Source of the DNA: Endothia cerciana
Lineage: Eukaryota > Ascomycota > Sordariomycetes > Diaporthales > Cryphonectriaceae
DNA length: 64,000 nt
Direction: 5' to 3'
Assembly (NCBI GenBank): GCA_026119935.1
Contig: JALRMH010000005.1
Coordinates: 1,116,001 to 1,180,000, forward strand
The notes below the pieces were generated by a model. It had not been told where the DNA came from and ran no database searches. It was given only the letters and a program-made list of their open reading frames with translations. Both the position numbers and the translations under genes were made by a program. Within the stretch, counting starts at the first letter, position 1. Each line of letters opens with the position of its first letter. Positions 20,497-33,400 of the stretch are shown piece by piece.

Positions 20497-22599
20497 GTTC
20501 ACAAACAAAACTTGATGTTCTTGTGATAACACCGTGAAATGGTCGGACAATATGCCCTGGTTAGATGCCAGGTTTCCGATCCATCCATCCAAGATTAAGG
20601 ACCTGACCCAATGAAGCTGACAACCCCCCCTCGACTGTCAGAAAGACAACCTGCAGGATAGAATCGAGCTGTCGATCTCGAATAGTCAGATACGTCCATC
20701 AGGCTTTTTGAAAAGTAATTAGGTCAAGCGGTCTGGCAGGAAGCCTGAACACAAATAGCAAGCAGAAGGTCAGTGCTCGGTGTGGGCATGGCTGAATGCC
20801 GCATAGTGGGAATAGTCGGTGGTATATGAGGGAGTTCCTATGATCCTGCTCGGGTTGGGTTGTTAATAGTCTTGAGATGGGTTCTCTTGGTTTTTGTGGT
20901 CACGGATGGGGAGGTTTAATGCGGACGCCGGCTGAAAAGCACAGGATCGAAGTGGGATCAGGCCATGTCGATCCTGATCTTCCGAACACTGCATCACATG
21001 TGATATGTCATCTCGTCCAGGCTCCTGCTCTGCGACTGTCTGCTTAAAGAAGAGAATACGGCACCACGGCCTCCAGCTGGATGAAGATCTCCTCCACGAT
21101 GCGCTTGTTAGACCTGCAGTGGTCTTTTCTGGCCGGACCTGCAAGCATCTGTGGCTTTTCTTTTGTTTGTCTGGCAACCTCTCCAGCGCCTGTCATCGGT
21201 CACTATTTCACCTAGGCAAGGCTAGGCTATGAGGAAGTGACCGTGTCCCGTGCGACCTATCAAATATCCTGAGGTATCCTCGTCGACCACCTCAGGACTG
21301 AAGGACTACAACAGGGGCAGAGCTCTCAACAGACATGCTACGCCTCTCAGTTATTAATTACAAAAGATGCTGGTCACTTGATACGGGGTCTACAGCACAA
21401 GAAGAAGCGACACGGCCTGAATCCAGATCCGACATAGCCCAAGGCATCCATGAAGGAGCCATCATGGCTTGGGTCTGATTCGGCGGGTGTCAGTTGATAT
21501 CAACGGGTTGCTACACATCCCTCATAAGTAGTAGATAGGCAGACCTGCGTCGGCAGGGCCGGCGGGAAGGATCCCGAGGATCTGGAGATCTGCAGGACGA
21601 GATCCGGGGCATGTGGGCCTGCAGCCGGCCGACGCCCAGGATCCGGGTACAGGACAAGATTTGGGAGACTCAAACAGGCTTGACTCAGATACCTGCCCGT
21701 ACGAGGCCTGAGCCAAGGCCGCCCCCGCTCTCACGTGCCGCTGAAGAACGAACGGTTTTGTCATGGGAACCTCAGAACCTGAGCCTTGGGGGCCCCGATG
21801 CTCCACCGTGGCCGCGGTTCGTCCTCCTCAACCTGGCCCCCGTGTGACATTGGACCATATGGCAGCAGACTGTCGTGGGGGGGGGGGGGTGGGAGGGGCG
21901 TAGATCGCAACCCCAGGCACAGTTTGTCAGTATCGATGTCTGACAGCGCCACCTGGGTCACCTGACGAAAGGTTGCTTGCGCCAGCCTCGGGGGCGGGGT
22001 CTGCCAGGACGGTATGTATCTGTCCTACGTAGATGCCATCTCCGCCGCCGGCGGCACGTGGCTCGTCCACGGCCGATGCCCACGCTGGGTGGGAGTATCC
22101 CGTGCGGAGCATCACGCGGAAGTATCCAAATCTACAGTACGAGAGGGGGAAACGGTGGGGGAATCTCAATATCTGAAATCTCCATAAGCATTGGTAAGAG
22201 AAATGGCAGGACCCTCATGGCGGAATGGGGCACGATCGTGCCATTGCCTCAGGATGATGAGGAGGAGGAGGAGGAGGAGGAGGGGGGGGAGGCGGAAAAG
22301 ACGCGTTAGCATGCGCCATGAGCTCGTGATACGGCCATTAGTGCCAATACGGACCACTATGTAGCCTCCCGCTCGCCTATAAGCCCTTCTTCTGTCAGTT
22401 CTACTAGTCCTGACGGCCCCGGCTAACGATATCTAGTGGCCCTCGAGTCTGGAACCGAGTCGTTAGACGTGCGGGCTAGTCCACGCCTTCGTCTCCTTCT
22501 GTGGCAGGGAGGGGGGGGAGGATATTGCCGTGCATCGCGTGTTCGTACCTAGGTATCATATAGTAGTATTCCGTAGAGGTCACTATGTGAACGCCGCGA

Positions 22600-22690
22600 A
22601 CTCCTTTTTTCTTTTTTCTTTTTTTCTTTTTCCTTCTCCTCCCTCCCTTTCTTCTTTTTCCTTCTCCTCCCTCCCTTTCTTCTTTTTTCT
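22600..22690. repeat. Pyrimidine tract with an imperfectly duplicated unit of about 28 bp
   Basis: The strand is nearly pure C/T for about 90 bases. A unit of the form TTTTTCCTTCTCCTCCCTCC plus TTTCTTC occurs twice in direct tandem around 22626-22683. Such mirror-like homopurine-homopyrimidine DNA can adopt triplex structures. Confidence 0.75.
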
Positions 22691-23702
22691 CTCCCGAGCA
22701 TGACAGATCTCTAGGCGATGGCAACTGTCGGCAGGTTACTTGCGCCACCGGAGGTTTCCCACCCCATCTGAGGCCTGTAGCCTCCACAAGCTGAAGACGT
22801 ACTGCAGGTTGCACAGAGGGTGATGATAGCAACAGGGCCTTTCCTACTACACAATACGATGTCGTGCCAGGGGCGATTTGGACTGTCGGAGGTCATCCGA
22901 AGTCTTACCCACAAGAGTTTAAGCCACGGGGTTCACCGTAGCAGCATCCCTCTGCCGCTGCTTTGTTCTGCCCCACGTGCAAGAGGTTCTTTGTCTTCCT
23001 CGACCGGGTCCTCTATTGTCTCAGGAGGGTATCGTGGCTACGGGCAAATGGCACGTCGGAATCGGCAACAATAGTACGCGGCAGGGCCTGGCCCCCAGAA
23101 CGATCGTCGAGATTTCCCTGGGTAGTTGTGGCACTGTAGTGGTGGGTAGTTCGGTAGTAGCAGGCCAGGGGGCGGGGGCGCCTCTACAATAGTACAACGG
23201 GCCTGTCCGCAGCGCCCCTCCACCCTCCCCCCCCAAAAAAGGCAGTAAACTCCACCAACTCAGTTCCACAGCCAGCCCTCCCTCTCGATCCTCTCCTTCT
23301 TCCTCCTTCCTATGGTTCAGTATTTCGCTCACCAAGGGTGTTGAGAAGACAAGAGAGCCAAGACGAGATACCTGCGGGTTTTGTTTGATCTCAAGAGCCC
23401 AGCCCGACATCTACCTCCTCGACAAGAGTAGCCAGGTCCAACCATCCATCCATCCATCCATCAGCCTGGGGGACGATACTCCTCCCTATATCTATCTATC
23501 CAGTCCTGGGGGCGCCCTGAAAACCCCCCTTCTGCCGTCCTGTGCCAGCCTCTGCTTGCCCCGTCCCCGTCCCCATCAGGCTCGGTTCGCCTTACCTTGC
23601 CACACCATTCCATTCCATATCGTCCAGTCCAAATCCACCGTCATCCGCTCATGCACAAACACTGCACGCCTGCATCCTTCCCCGTTCCCAGCGCTGGAGG
23701 TC

Positions 23703-25799
23703 ATGTTTACTTCGCCCGCTCCTGCGACCACCTCCTCCCTCTCAGCGGGCCTTCTCTCCCTGGCGACTGGCAACCCGGCCTCGTCCGCGTCTCACTCCCA
23801 CGCTCACGCTCACGCTGACGCCCGCGCTGACGGCCCGACATCATCGACATCGAGGACAAGGAGGGGGCTGAGCTATCTACGCAGCTATACCCAGAACCAC
23901 CTGCTGTCCAGAGAACACAGCAACCACAACACCTCTCCCACGGCCGCCTCTCCTACCTCCCCCGCCTCCTCGTCGTCTTTCAGGCCGTCACAGGGCCTCA
24001 CGCGATCCGCCTCGGACACTCCCTCCGCAGCCGTCGCTGCCACCACCGCCTCGCCTAAAGACGCCGACCGCTCAGCCAGCTCGCGCCGTTTCACGCTAGT
24101 GCCCACCTGGACGCATCCGTTGAACGCTTCTCCACCCGCACCAACCCTTGACGACGACGAAGAGCAGATCCCCCCACTGACCACCACCCGATCGACACCT
24201 CTGACGGCACCACCACCACCAACACCACCGCCGCCCGGTACCGCCGTCACGACATCAGGACGCGAGGAAGAGTCGACGGCCCGACGCAGCATGACGCGGT
24301 CCAGGTCCGCAACGACGGGCACTGTCATGGCTGCCTCCTCCACCAGCAGACCCGCCGAGGATGCCACCGGCCTCGGCGGCATCCTCCCCTCCATCCGGTT
24401 CTCCGTCTTCGTCGACCCTCGAAGCACGCGTCCCTCCCTCCACTTCTCCCCGATAGCCCGCACGCTCCCCACCGGCCAGGAGGTCATCCGCGTCGGCCGC
24501 TACTCCGAGCGGGACAGCCAGCCTGCCGTGCCCACCAACGCCCCGTCGTCCGCACCGGTGGGCTTCAAGTCCAAGGTCGTCAGCCGTCGCCACTGCGAGT
24601 TCTGGTACGAGGAGGGCAAGTGGTACATCAAGGACGTCAAGAGCAGCAGTGGCACATTCCTCAACCACATAAGGCTGAGCCCTCCTGGCCAGGAGTCCAA
24701 GCCCTTTCCTGTTAACGATGGAGATGTCATACAGCTGGGGATCGACTTCAAGGGGGGCGAGGAGATGATCTTCCGCTGCGTCAAGATGCGGCTGGAGCTC
24801 AACCGCGGCTGGCAGAACAAGCTGAACAAGTTCAAGTGCGTCCACAGACGATGGCTCCCGCGATCCTGACCCCTTGCGTCCTTAGCACTGACATGTCGAC
24901 GCAGCATGAGCTCGCACAAGAGGCTCTGGAACATGACCAAGAGCGACGGGTCCGGGAAGGACTACTCCCAGGACTGCTCGATCTGTTTGAACTCGATCGC
25001 TGTACGTCCTCCGACCAAACTCTGCCCCCCATCCCATGCTGTCCTCGGCAGGCCACTGACTACTATCATCACACAGCCCTGCCAGTGTCTTTTCGTCGCA
25101 CCGTGCTCACATACGTGGCACTTCAAGTGCATCCGTGCTCTCCTGTCTGGTCCGAATTACCCCATCTTCATCTGTCCCAACTGTCGAGCCGCCGCGGATC
25201 TCGAGGCCGAGGTGGAGGACCCCGAAGACTGGGAGGAGCTGAATGGCGAGCTGGCCAGCAAGGACAGCGCGAGCATGGACGAGAGCAAGGCCAAGGAGCC
25301 GCGGCTGGACCCTCCCGCCCAGGTGGAGGCTGGGAGGTCTTCGGTGGACAGGATAAGGACGTCGCTGGAGAGGGCTAGGGCGTCGGCCGCCGAGAGGGCG
25401 AGGGCCTCCATTGAACGGTCCCGACCCGCGAATCCGCCCACGACCCCCGCCCAGGACGAGATGCCCGGGCCCTTGGCGTCCAACTCGTTGTACAACGTGC
25501 TTACGGCCGACGCGGCCGCGAGCGATGGCGACGCCAGCACGCCGTCGACGACCGAGAACTCCCACGCGACGTCGGATCCGATGCCTATCCCGGCTGCTAC
25601 ACCGGGCAACAGAAGGACCCCTAGCCCGGGCAACGGTGGAATTCCGACGGCCAACGGCCACGAGGGACCGATCACGCCCCGGAACGATGCCGGTCCGTGG
25701 GTGTTTGATGGGAGCGGGGCGAGGATCGGGGTTGCTCCCACGGCGGGTGCCAGGCAGAGCCTGAATGGCGTGGTGGACAGCATGGACATCGAGGAATGA
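23703..25799 (+). CDS. dma1: FHA-RING E3 ubiquitin ligase (Dma1/CHFR-like)
   Basis: Exons 23703-24835, 24905-25001 and 25077-25799 give about 650 residues. The ATG at 23703 follows a CT-rich leader; the frame is open further up, but that part does not look coding. Residues 1-240 are Ser/Thr/Pro-rich and disordered. The FHA domain spans about 245-360, with the phosphothreonine-binding residues in VIRVGRYSERDS, SRRHCEFW and KSSSGTFLN. The RING (about 400-445) reads CSICLNSIA, then across the junction PCQCLFVAPCSHTWHFKC and ICPNC. The C-terminus is acidic, then disordered. FHA next to RING in this order is diagnostic of the Dma1/CHFR family, which delays mitotic exit and septation under spindle stress. 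The second intron (75 bp) is a stop-free multiple of three. Confidence 0.9.
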
Positions 25800-27167
25800 T
25801 ACCCTACGTGATTAAGATGGATGTGGGGGCGGATGAGGGACGCGCTGAGGCTGCAGGCCGGGGGGGCAGTATACGTTGTAATCGACATCGCTGGCCGTGC
25901 CAGGCCGGGTCTTGAAAGGAGGAGGAAGGGGGGGGGGTGGGGGGAGCATACACTCACAGGGCATGGCTAGTAGTGCCGGGAGGAGGGAGAAAGGGGCATG
26001 AAGAAGCAACACAATGCAACTACCGATGATGAAGCAGGCAGGCAGGCAGGCAGGCACGCAATGGCAGATGGGCAGACTGCACCAGTGGAGCTATGAGGTG
26101 TCATTTCAGACCAGCGAGCATCTTGGTATCATTCTCTATTTTTTAAATTCTTTTCTCTCTCTCTTTTTCTCACCCTTCCCTTCCGATGTTTCTTGCCGCT
26201 CTGGAAAACCTCCTTTGTTGTGGTTCAGGCGAGAAGTGTGAGTGTGTGTGTATGTGGTCTACAACGGTATCATCAAGGGCGGTAGGGATACTAATGGGAG
26301 CAGGCGTTGGTACTACGTCGCTCCCTTTTCCTTCTTTTTTCTCTTTTTTCTTCCCTCTTCCCCCCCCCCCCCCCATGGCATTATTGAACTAGCATATTGA
26401 CGATGTGGTCCGAGCATGGTGGGCATACGTAGTAGAACACAAAATAAAGAGCAGAGCAGAGCAGAGCAGAGCAGAGCAGAGCAGAGCAGATATCCGCAGG
26501 GGGTTTGACAGTGGGTTGGTTGTATGGCTGCGGCCCATGTAGGGTCACAACATCATTTATCTGGGATGTAGGGTAAATCATCTAGGTGCGAGGCCAGCCC
26601 TACATGGTGTGGTAGTAGTACATAAGATCCGAGTTCATTCCCAGCCGGCTAGGAAGGGGTGGTCATCCATCTTGGAAGCTGTGATATCTGCTACTTCACT
26701 CAGCCACAGAGTCAGACCGAACTGACCAAGTCCGCCTGGAAACCCAGGTGGTCCCAAGAAGCAATATACGCCCAATGAAGGGTGCCATCGTTCTGGGGCC
26801 ATATTTATACGACTCGCGACACTGACCACGCTTCCCAGCCACAGAGACCACCTCTGCGATTTTCTATCTGTCTCTAGGATGTATTATCATCTTAAAGCTA
26901 TCGCGAAATGTAGCGCTCTAAGGGCCGATGTATCAAGATCTGCGGGCCGCCTACAAGCGCCGTCTTCCTTTCCTTGACGCCCGCCGTGCCTGTGTATGCG
27001 TTGCCAACGCCGGAACCAATAAGGAAAAAGCAATAACCGCACGAGGGTACCCCCTCGTGTATTGAAAAATGTATTGACCGGCCGGCGCTCGACTACGACT
27101 ACCTCCTGCGGCAGGAAATCCACCCATCGTATCGTACAAAAGTTCACAAGGAGGCTCCGCCAACTGG
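25800..27167. other. Intergenic between convergent 3' ends
   Basis: Both flanking genes end here, so only 3' untranslated regions and terminators are expected. Contents are microsatellites: a GGCA run near 26037-26055, a CT tract at 26140-26170, a T-rich/C15 block at 26330-26374 and the GCAGA array at 26451. No coding segment was recognised. Confidence 0.4.
26451..26490. repeat. Pentanucleotide microsatellite (GCAGA)8
   Basis: Eight perfect GCAGA units occur in tandem, preceded by a partial unit. It lies in a convergent intergenic region, so it probably affects no coding sequence. Confidence 0.9.
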
Positions 27168-29995
27168 CTACAGCTTCGATCTGACAGCCTCCAGTCGGTA
27201 CTTGACGTTCTGCAGGGGTTTTGTGGTGGGCTTCCAGTCGTCGAAGCGCTGGAGGAGCTGATCCGTCTCCGCACTCAGCTCCGTCTTGACGAAGTCCTCT
27301 TCCAACAGACCTCGCATGATCCACGGTAGCACGTAGGGATTAGGCTGAGCGAGACCTTCGTATTTTGCGATCTCGCAGGGGACGGAGCCGACATCTGTCG
27401 TTTCGAGGGCGTGGGAGATGGCAAGACTGTGACGGTCAGTGATTCATGCATGAAATGCGGTGCGTTGCCGGCAGGCGAAAGGGGGCGGGTGAGGTTCGGT
27501 AACATACTCGTATACCTGGTCGTCATCGTAGAGCCGTGAGTGACCCTCGCCTCCGTATAGACTCCCTGCGAGCGGGATAGACAGTTCGCGGATGAGGCCG
27601 TGGTCCGAGACGCCCATGTTTCGCAGTTTGCACGCGAAACCGACGAGATGAGTGATGAAATCCGATGCGTGCAGCCTGCCGTCTATAAATACAGCTCGGT
27701 AGATGTATGGATGGTTCGCCGGCGAGTAGATGGCAGACTGCAGGTATATCAGCAAATGGCGTTGAGCATAGAAAGTGAAGAATTGCTTACTTCTATGGGG
27801 ACCAGCTGATCATCAATGCTCCCAACGTAAGTGATCCGCACACCGTGCTGTAATGTTCTCTTCAGGGCCAGCTCATATCTCTTCGAAACTTCGCTCTCCG
27901 AGTTCGCAAATTCCCACAGCTCAGCTGCAGTACCCATGAGGATACCCATGCTGCTCTTGTACTCGGCAAACGGGCCAAGACTGACGCCCGCCATGGCGCA
28001 AACCCCAACCTTGGCAGTGCCGATGGCGCCGGAATCTATGAGCTTCTCCAAGAGCATCATCGAGACGGGAACACCCTGTGAATGGCAAGCGATCATAACG
28101 AGGTCCGCTTGCCTGATATGGTCCATCCAGTTCTGAAGCAGGCTCCACAAATTTGTAACGCGGGCCTCAATTTTTCCTTCTCCCTCCAAGGCGACCTTCT
28201 CGATTTCGCAGTCTCCGCAACCATGATTCTCTGCCCATCTTCGAATACCCTCCGCGCAATGGTTTGCAAACTTGATCGAGGTCCCCGTGGGTTGGCCAAT
28301 CATAGGACGGAGAAAGGTTGCCGGAAAGAGTCCATGTACTCCGATAGCTATGGCTTTCCTGATCTTGGGGGTTTCCTTCGAGAGGAAGACATGTCTTGCT
28401 GGTCCTTGTTGAGCCCGCAGGAGCAACGCTGTGATCTGCTTCAATATTGAAGGGCTTTCTTTCATCCTATAAGTATCTTTGAAGGAAGGCAGAAGAATGT
28501 TGGGAGGAGCGGGCTTGGTCGCAGTCGTGGGTGTCTTGGCCTTGAGCTTGGACGGAGACTCGATCTTGCTGGAAGCAGCATCCGACTGAGGTGTTACCGG
28601 CCGAGAGGACACATCTTGGAGGTCCATGGACTGAGGCCGATTTTTCTTAGTCTTCTTGCCTAGCTTGTCCTTACTCGGCTTGGCCTTAACCATGTCCCCC
28701 TTCGAGAGCCCTTCATTCGGCTGTGTATCTTCGCTCATGTCTATCGACTTGGCCCGCTTTGGATGTCTCTCTGATTGGTCCCCCACGACAGCCAGTTGGC
28801 CGGCCTCCGGGCCTTGCGGTTCTTTCCCGGGTAATTTGGGAGCATCCCTCGACCAGAATGCCCATGTTGATCCCGCTGAGGGCTTTGAGGCCGGCTCAGG
28901 ATCAGTCAGTGGTGCGTCCTCCATTGGCGTGTCCTCTATGGCTTGCGATGCAGCTAGTGAGGCTTCTGCTGCCTTTGCAGACTCTTCACTACTACCCTCT
29001 GGCGCAGTCTTGTTTGACCAGAAAAGATTAAGCCAGGAGGCCGCAGGCTCTTGACTAGTAGTGACTAGAGGTGGCTGTGCGTCGGAGGCAGCAACCGCGG
29101 CCTCTTCCGTAGGTGGCTCGGATTCTGCTTTTTTGGCGGGCTCCGGTTGTGAAGACATCGTGGACGCATTCCCACTCTCTTCTGGCTGATCTGCCGGCAC
29201 AGGGCTGCGACTGAACCATCCTCCTAGCCATCCCGATGATGTCAACGGTTGTTGTAGGGTATCAACCGCCGGGGGCGCATCCGACATAGGGACATCCGTG
29301 TTCGCGCCGACATCGTGATTCGTTCCGGCTGCTGCAGTGCCATCACTGTCTTTCTTTGTACTTGCACCATCGCCAGTCTTGTTCTGATCAGCCTGTACTT
29401 CAGTCGAAGATGTATCCGTTTTCGTGCCGGGAATGTCGGCATCCGTCTCGTGCAGCTTGCTGAGTGCGTTGACTGAGGCTTGACTCGCCCCACTCAGGCT
29501 CGCCGTCTCGCTGTTCCTCTTCAAGTCGTAACGGTGGAGATCAGTGGTTGAGCCAGCTTTGAGTGGACTTCCGATTATCGTCTCTCGCTGTATTGATGTA
29601 GATGCGGTAGACTTTCGAGTTAACGATCCATACCAACTCCTTGTTTTCTGGACCTAAAGAGTGCGAAGGTCAGCCTCATGATTGCAGCTCGTTACCATAG
29701 GCCACCACCAGGCTCGAGGACACACCGTCTTGTTCCCTTGTTGATCCGATCTACTACTTTTGTCTGTCTTATTGCTTGAGTTCAGTTGTGGCAATGGTGG
29801 AGGAGGCATTCCTTTGTCAGCTTGTCTCCTGGGTGCCGCTGGCGTTGTTGGTGTTGATGGTTCAGGTGCAGCAGATGACGACGAAACCTGTGACGTCGTG
29901 GCTGCTTGGCTGGGCTGCAGTGGAGTTGGAGTTGATGGGACAGCAGCTGAGCTGCCCTCAGCATTCCCTCGTCGAAGCCTCTTTCTAGGACCCAT
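27168..29995 (-). CDS. YML020W-like alpha/beta hydrolase-domain protein
   Basis: Four exons: 29995-29726, 29653-27791, 27737-27508 and 27426-27168 (introns 72, 53 and 81 bp), giving about 873 residues. The first 90 residues and the following 300 are disordered, with Ser/Thr/Pro/Gln-rich and acidic runs. They include two short repeats, SSGWLGGWFSR and AASWLNLFWSN, plus STWAFWSRD, each a WxxxW/F-type aromatic motif. The folded half starts near NILLPSFKDTYRM. It has an IGVHGLFP strand-turn, the nucleophile elbow IACHSQGVP (Ser near 607), and the C-terminal segments YIYRAVFIDGRLHASDF and YVLPWIMRGLLEE. This order matches the fungal family of yeast YML020W, a putative lipase/hydrolase of unknown substrate. 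It is divergent from rrp5. Confidence 0.8.
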
Positions 29996-30420
29996 GTGAA
30001 GAGGTGAGATGAGGCATACGGCGAGGACTGCAAGGTTTATAACATCGTCTTGGAAAGGGAGTGTGGTGTTTTGTTATGGTCAAGTTGGTGCAAAGCATCC
30101 AAGATGTCTCTGTTTGTCCCGTTGTCCGTTGGCTGCTAGTTGGCTGCTATGGAGTCATTGGCACATGCTGTCAACTGAACCAGGACCCCTGAGTCCCTGT
30201 ACGCGTGCTGACATGGGAGCCCCGCCACATGCCTGCCGGGGGTAGCTGCATCCTTATCGATAATGTGCATCCCTGCTTGGGTCTTCGATTTAATTTTTTT
30301 TTTTTACCTTTTCCTAAAGAGACCTTGAAGACGCTTCCCAGCAGCTCTGTGCTTCTCTTGATTGGAATCTTCGTGCTCATACTCCACCCAACAGAAGGCA
30401 GGCCATCACCACATGGGATT
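29996..30420. promoter_or_regulatory. Shared divergent promoter region of the hydrolase gene and rrp5
   Basis: A 425-bp gap lies between two divergent ATGs. It contains TTATCGATAA at 30253-30262, a perfect palindrome, and a T10 tract at about 30296-30305 some 115 bp upstream of the rrp5 start. Confidence 0.45.
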
Positions 30421-33400
30421 ATGAGTTCTCTCAAACGAAAGGGCGCACCGTCTGCCAATTCTTCCACAAAGGATGTGAAACCCACCACAGACACAAGGCC
30501 ATCGAAGAAGGCGAAATCAGAGAAGACAGGCAAGAGTGAAGACAAGAAGAGCTCGAAGGCCACCGACAAGACTCACTCATCTGCGCCAGCGATTTCAAAG
30601 ATCAAGGATGAAGAGCCCCTCTTTCCCCGAGGCGGCGGCAGCATCCTCACCCCTCTCGAGCACAAGCAGATTACGATCGAGGCGAAACGCGATGCGCTCT
30701 TCGAGGAAGAGTCTGGCAAGTCAACCAAGGCTGGAGGCAAGGATCCAAAGAAGAGAAAGCGCAAGTCTTCAACAAGGGAGGGCAAGGAAACAGGAAAACC
30801 AGCTCGCGACGAGGATGCTGTCAAGATCGAAGGTCTGAACTATAAGGTATGCGCCTTCGATTGCGGATCTGTCCTGCGAGACATTGGCTGACTCGGGTGA
30901 CAGCGACTTGTGAAGGGCTCACTGGTCCTTGGCCAAGTATGCGAGATTAACGACCTCGATATTGCCCTAGCTTTACCGAACAACCTTGTCGGCCATGTTT
31001 CCATAGCCGCCATCTCCCCGGCCCTAACGAAGCGGATTGAGGAAGCGGCTGCTTCTGACGACACCGACGAAGACAACTCACCAGACGATGATATCGATCT
31101 GAAGGAATTGTTCCAGATTGGACAATACCTTCGGGCCTATGTCGTGTCGACAATAGAAGACTCGTCTGCGCTGCCAAGCAAGGCGAAGAGGCGCATAGAG
31201 CTATCCCTCCGACCAGATGACGCCAATTCGACTCTATCCCAGCAAGAGGTGCTCACGAATAGCACCGTCATGGCATCCATTGCCAGTGTGGAGGATCACG
31301 GATACGTCATGGACATTGGCATCACAGATTCCAAGATCACCGGTTTCATGCCAAAGAAGGAGGTTGATTCCAGCATCTCCGAGGACAGGCTACAGCCAGG
31401 CAATGCGTTCTTGTGCATCTCCACAGGCTTGGGCGCTAACCGGAAGGTCGTTCAGTTGTCTACAAAGAGCGACAAGCTGGGCAGCTGCAAGAACTTTCCA
31501 TCCGAGGCCACCACGATCAACACCTTTGTCCCTGGCACTGCCGTCGAGGTGCTTGTATCTGAGATAACAGAGCGTGGTCTTATTGGCAAAGTTATAGGTC
31601 ATCTCGACGTCACTGCCGATCATATCCACTCAGGCATTGGACCGAAAGGTACAGATCTGGCAGCCAAGTACAAGGTCGGGTCAAAGCTTAAGGCGAGGGT
31701 CATTTGCACTTTTCCGGAAGCGAAGCAGCCAAAATTGGGCATCTCGATTCTGGAACACGTCAAAGCCCTTAGGGATGTGGTTGCTAAGGTTGAAGAAGAC
31801 GAAAAGAAGCCTCTGGAGGTGCTGCCCATCTCCTCATTCGTCGAAGAATGCATTGTCAAACAAGTCGAGACCGACATTGGTCTCTTTGTTGACGTGGGTG
31901 TCGAGGGTATACCTGGCTTTGTCCATATCTCTCGAGTTAAAGATGGAAAGATTGACGGTCTATACCAGTCCAGCGGTCCATTCAAGGTTGGATCCAAGCA
32001 CAGGGGCCGCGTCGTTGGATACAACGCCTTTGACGGGTTTTTCCTCCTTTCTTTCGAGAAGACTGTGCTCGAGCAGCCGTTCCTGCGCATCGAGGATGTA
32101 CCGGTGGGAGACATCGTCAACGGCGTCGTGGAGAAGCTTGTTATCGGAGAGAATGGCGTACATGGCCTTATCTTGAGACTTGCAGAGGGCATATCAGGGC
32201 TGGTCCCCGAGATGCATCTTTCCGATGTCCATTTGCAACACCCTGAAAAGAAATTTCGAGAGGGCATGAAAGTCAAGGCGCGAGTCCTGTCGACCAACCC
32301 CTCGAAGCGCCAACTCCGTCTCACTTTGAAGAAGACCCTGGTCAATTCTGACGAGAAGTCCATCAAGTCCTTCGAGGACGTTTCGGTTGGCATGCAAGTG
32401 CTTGGAACAATCATGAACGTTCTTCAAAACGGCGCTGTTGTCCAGTTTTACGGTCACTTGCGTGGATTCCTTCCACTCTCTGAGATGAGCGAGGCCTACA
32501 TCAGCGATCCCAAGGAGCACTTCCGCCAGGGTCAGGTTGTCAACGTGCATGTGATCGATGTCGACGCCGGGACGAACAGGCTCGTCGTGTCTTGCAAAGA
32601 TCCTGCAGCTTTCGGCATGGACAGGCAATTGGCTCTCAAGAAGCTTAGTGTTGGTGATCTTGTTTCGGGCAAAGTCAGCCAGAAAACCGAAGATGATATC
32701 TTCGTGGAGCTGGGTGACAGCTTGCTAAAGGCTGTGCTTACCGTCGGTCATCTGACGGACAAGTCTGCTGCCAAGAATCGAGCTGCGCTGAAGAGGGTAC
32801 ACGTTGGGCAAACACTGAACGATCTGGCGATCCTGGAGAAGAATGAGGGCCGTCGGGCTCTTACAGTGACCTTAAAGCCGAGTTTGGTTGCTGCAGCAAA
32901 GGAGGGCAGACTGCTTTCGACATGGGAAAAGGCCAAAGCCGGACAGCTGGTTCACGGTTTTGTCCGGAACATCACCCCTACAGCTGTCTTCGTCCAGTTC
33001 GGTGGCAACCTGACAGCACTCCTTCCGGCATCTATGATACCCCAAGAGCAGCAGAAGGAACAGGATTTCAGCTTGCATAAGCTGCAGTCGATATCGGTCA
33101 ATATCGTTTCCGTCGACCGTGAACACTCTCGAGCGGTTGTTGCCATTCCATCGGTTGCAGACGCCAAAGAACAGAGGTCGGCGAAACCCAGGACCACCTT
33201 AAAGCCGGTTGAGAACCCTGTCGATGAGTCAATTCAGACTGAAGACGACATTTCTGTTGGCAAAATTACAAAAGCCAAGATTGTGTCCATCAAGAGTACA
33301 CAGCTGAACGTGCAGCTCGCTGACAACATACAAGGCCGTGTGGACGTATCACAGGTCTTCGACTCCTGGGACGAGATTCGGAACCCAAAGAATCCTCTAC

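Larger units (their letters stand above)
20021..23702. other. 3.7-kb intergenic region upstream of the FAD oxidoreductase and the FHA-RING gene
   Basis: Both flanking genes face away, so it carries both promoters. It holds low-complexity DNA: a tandem 15-mer at 20467, G-runs at 21881 and 22282, a GGA run at 22258-22282, a duplicated pyrimidine tract at 22600-22690 and an ATCC run at 23446-23461. The final 300 bases are CT-rich and look like a long 5' leader. No gene was recognised. Confidence 0.4.

Noticed and set aside
26451..26490. CRISPR-like or satellite array
   Set aside because: Units are 5 bp without spacers; it is an ordinary microsatellite, as are the other arrays listed.
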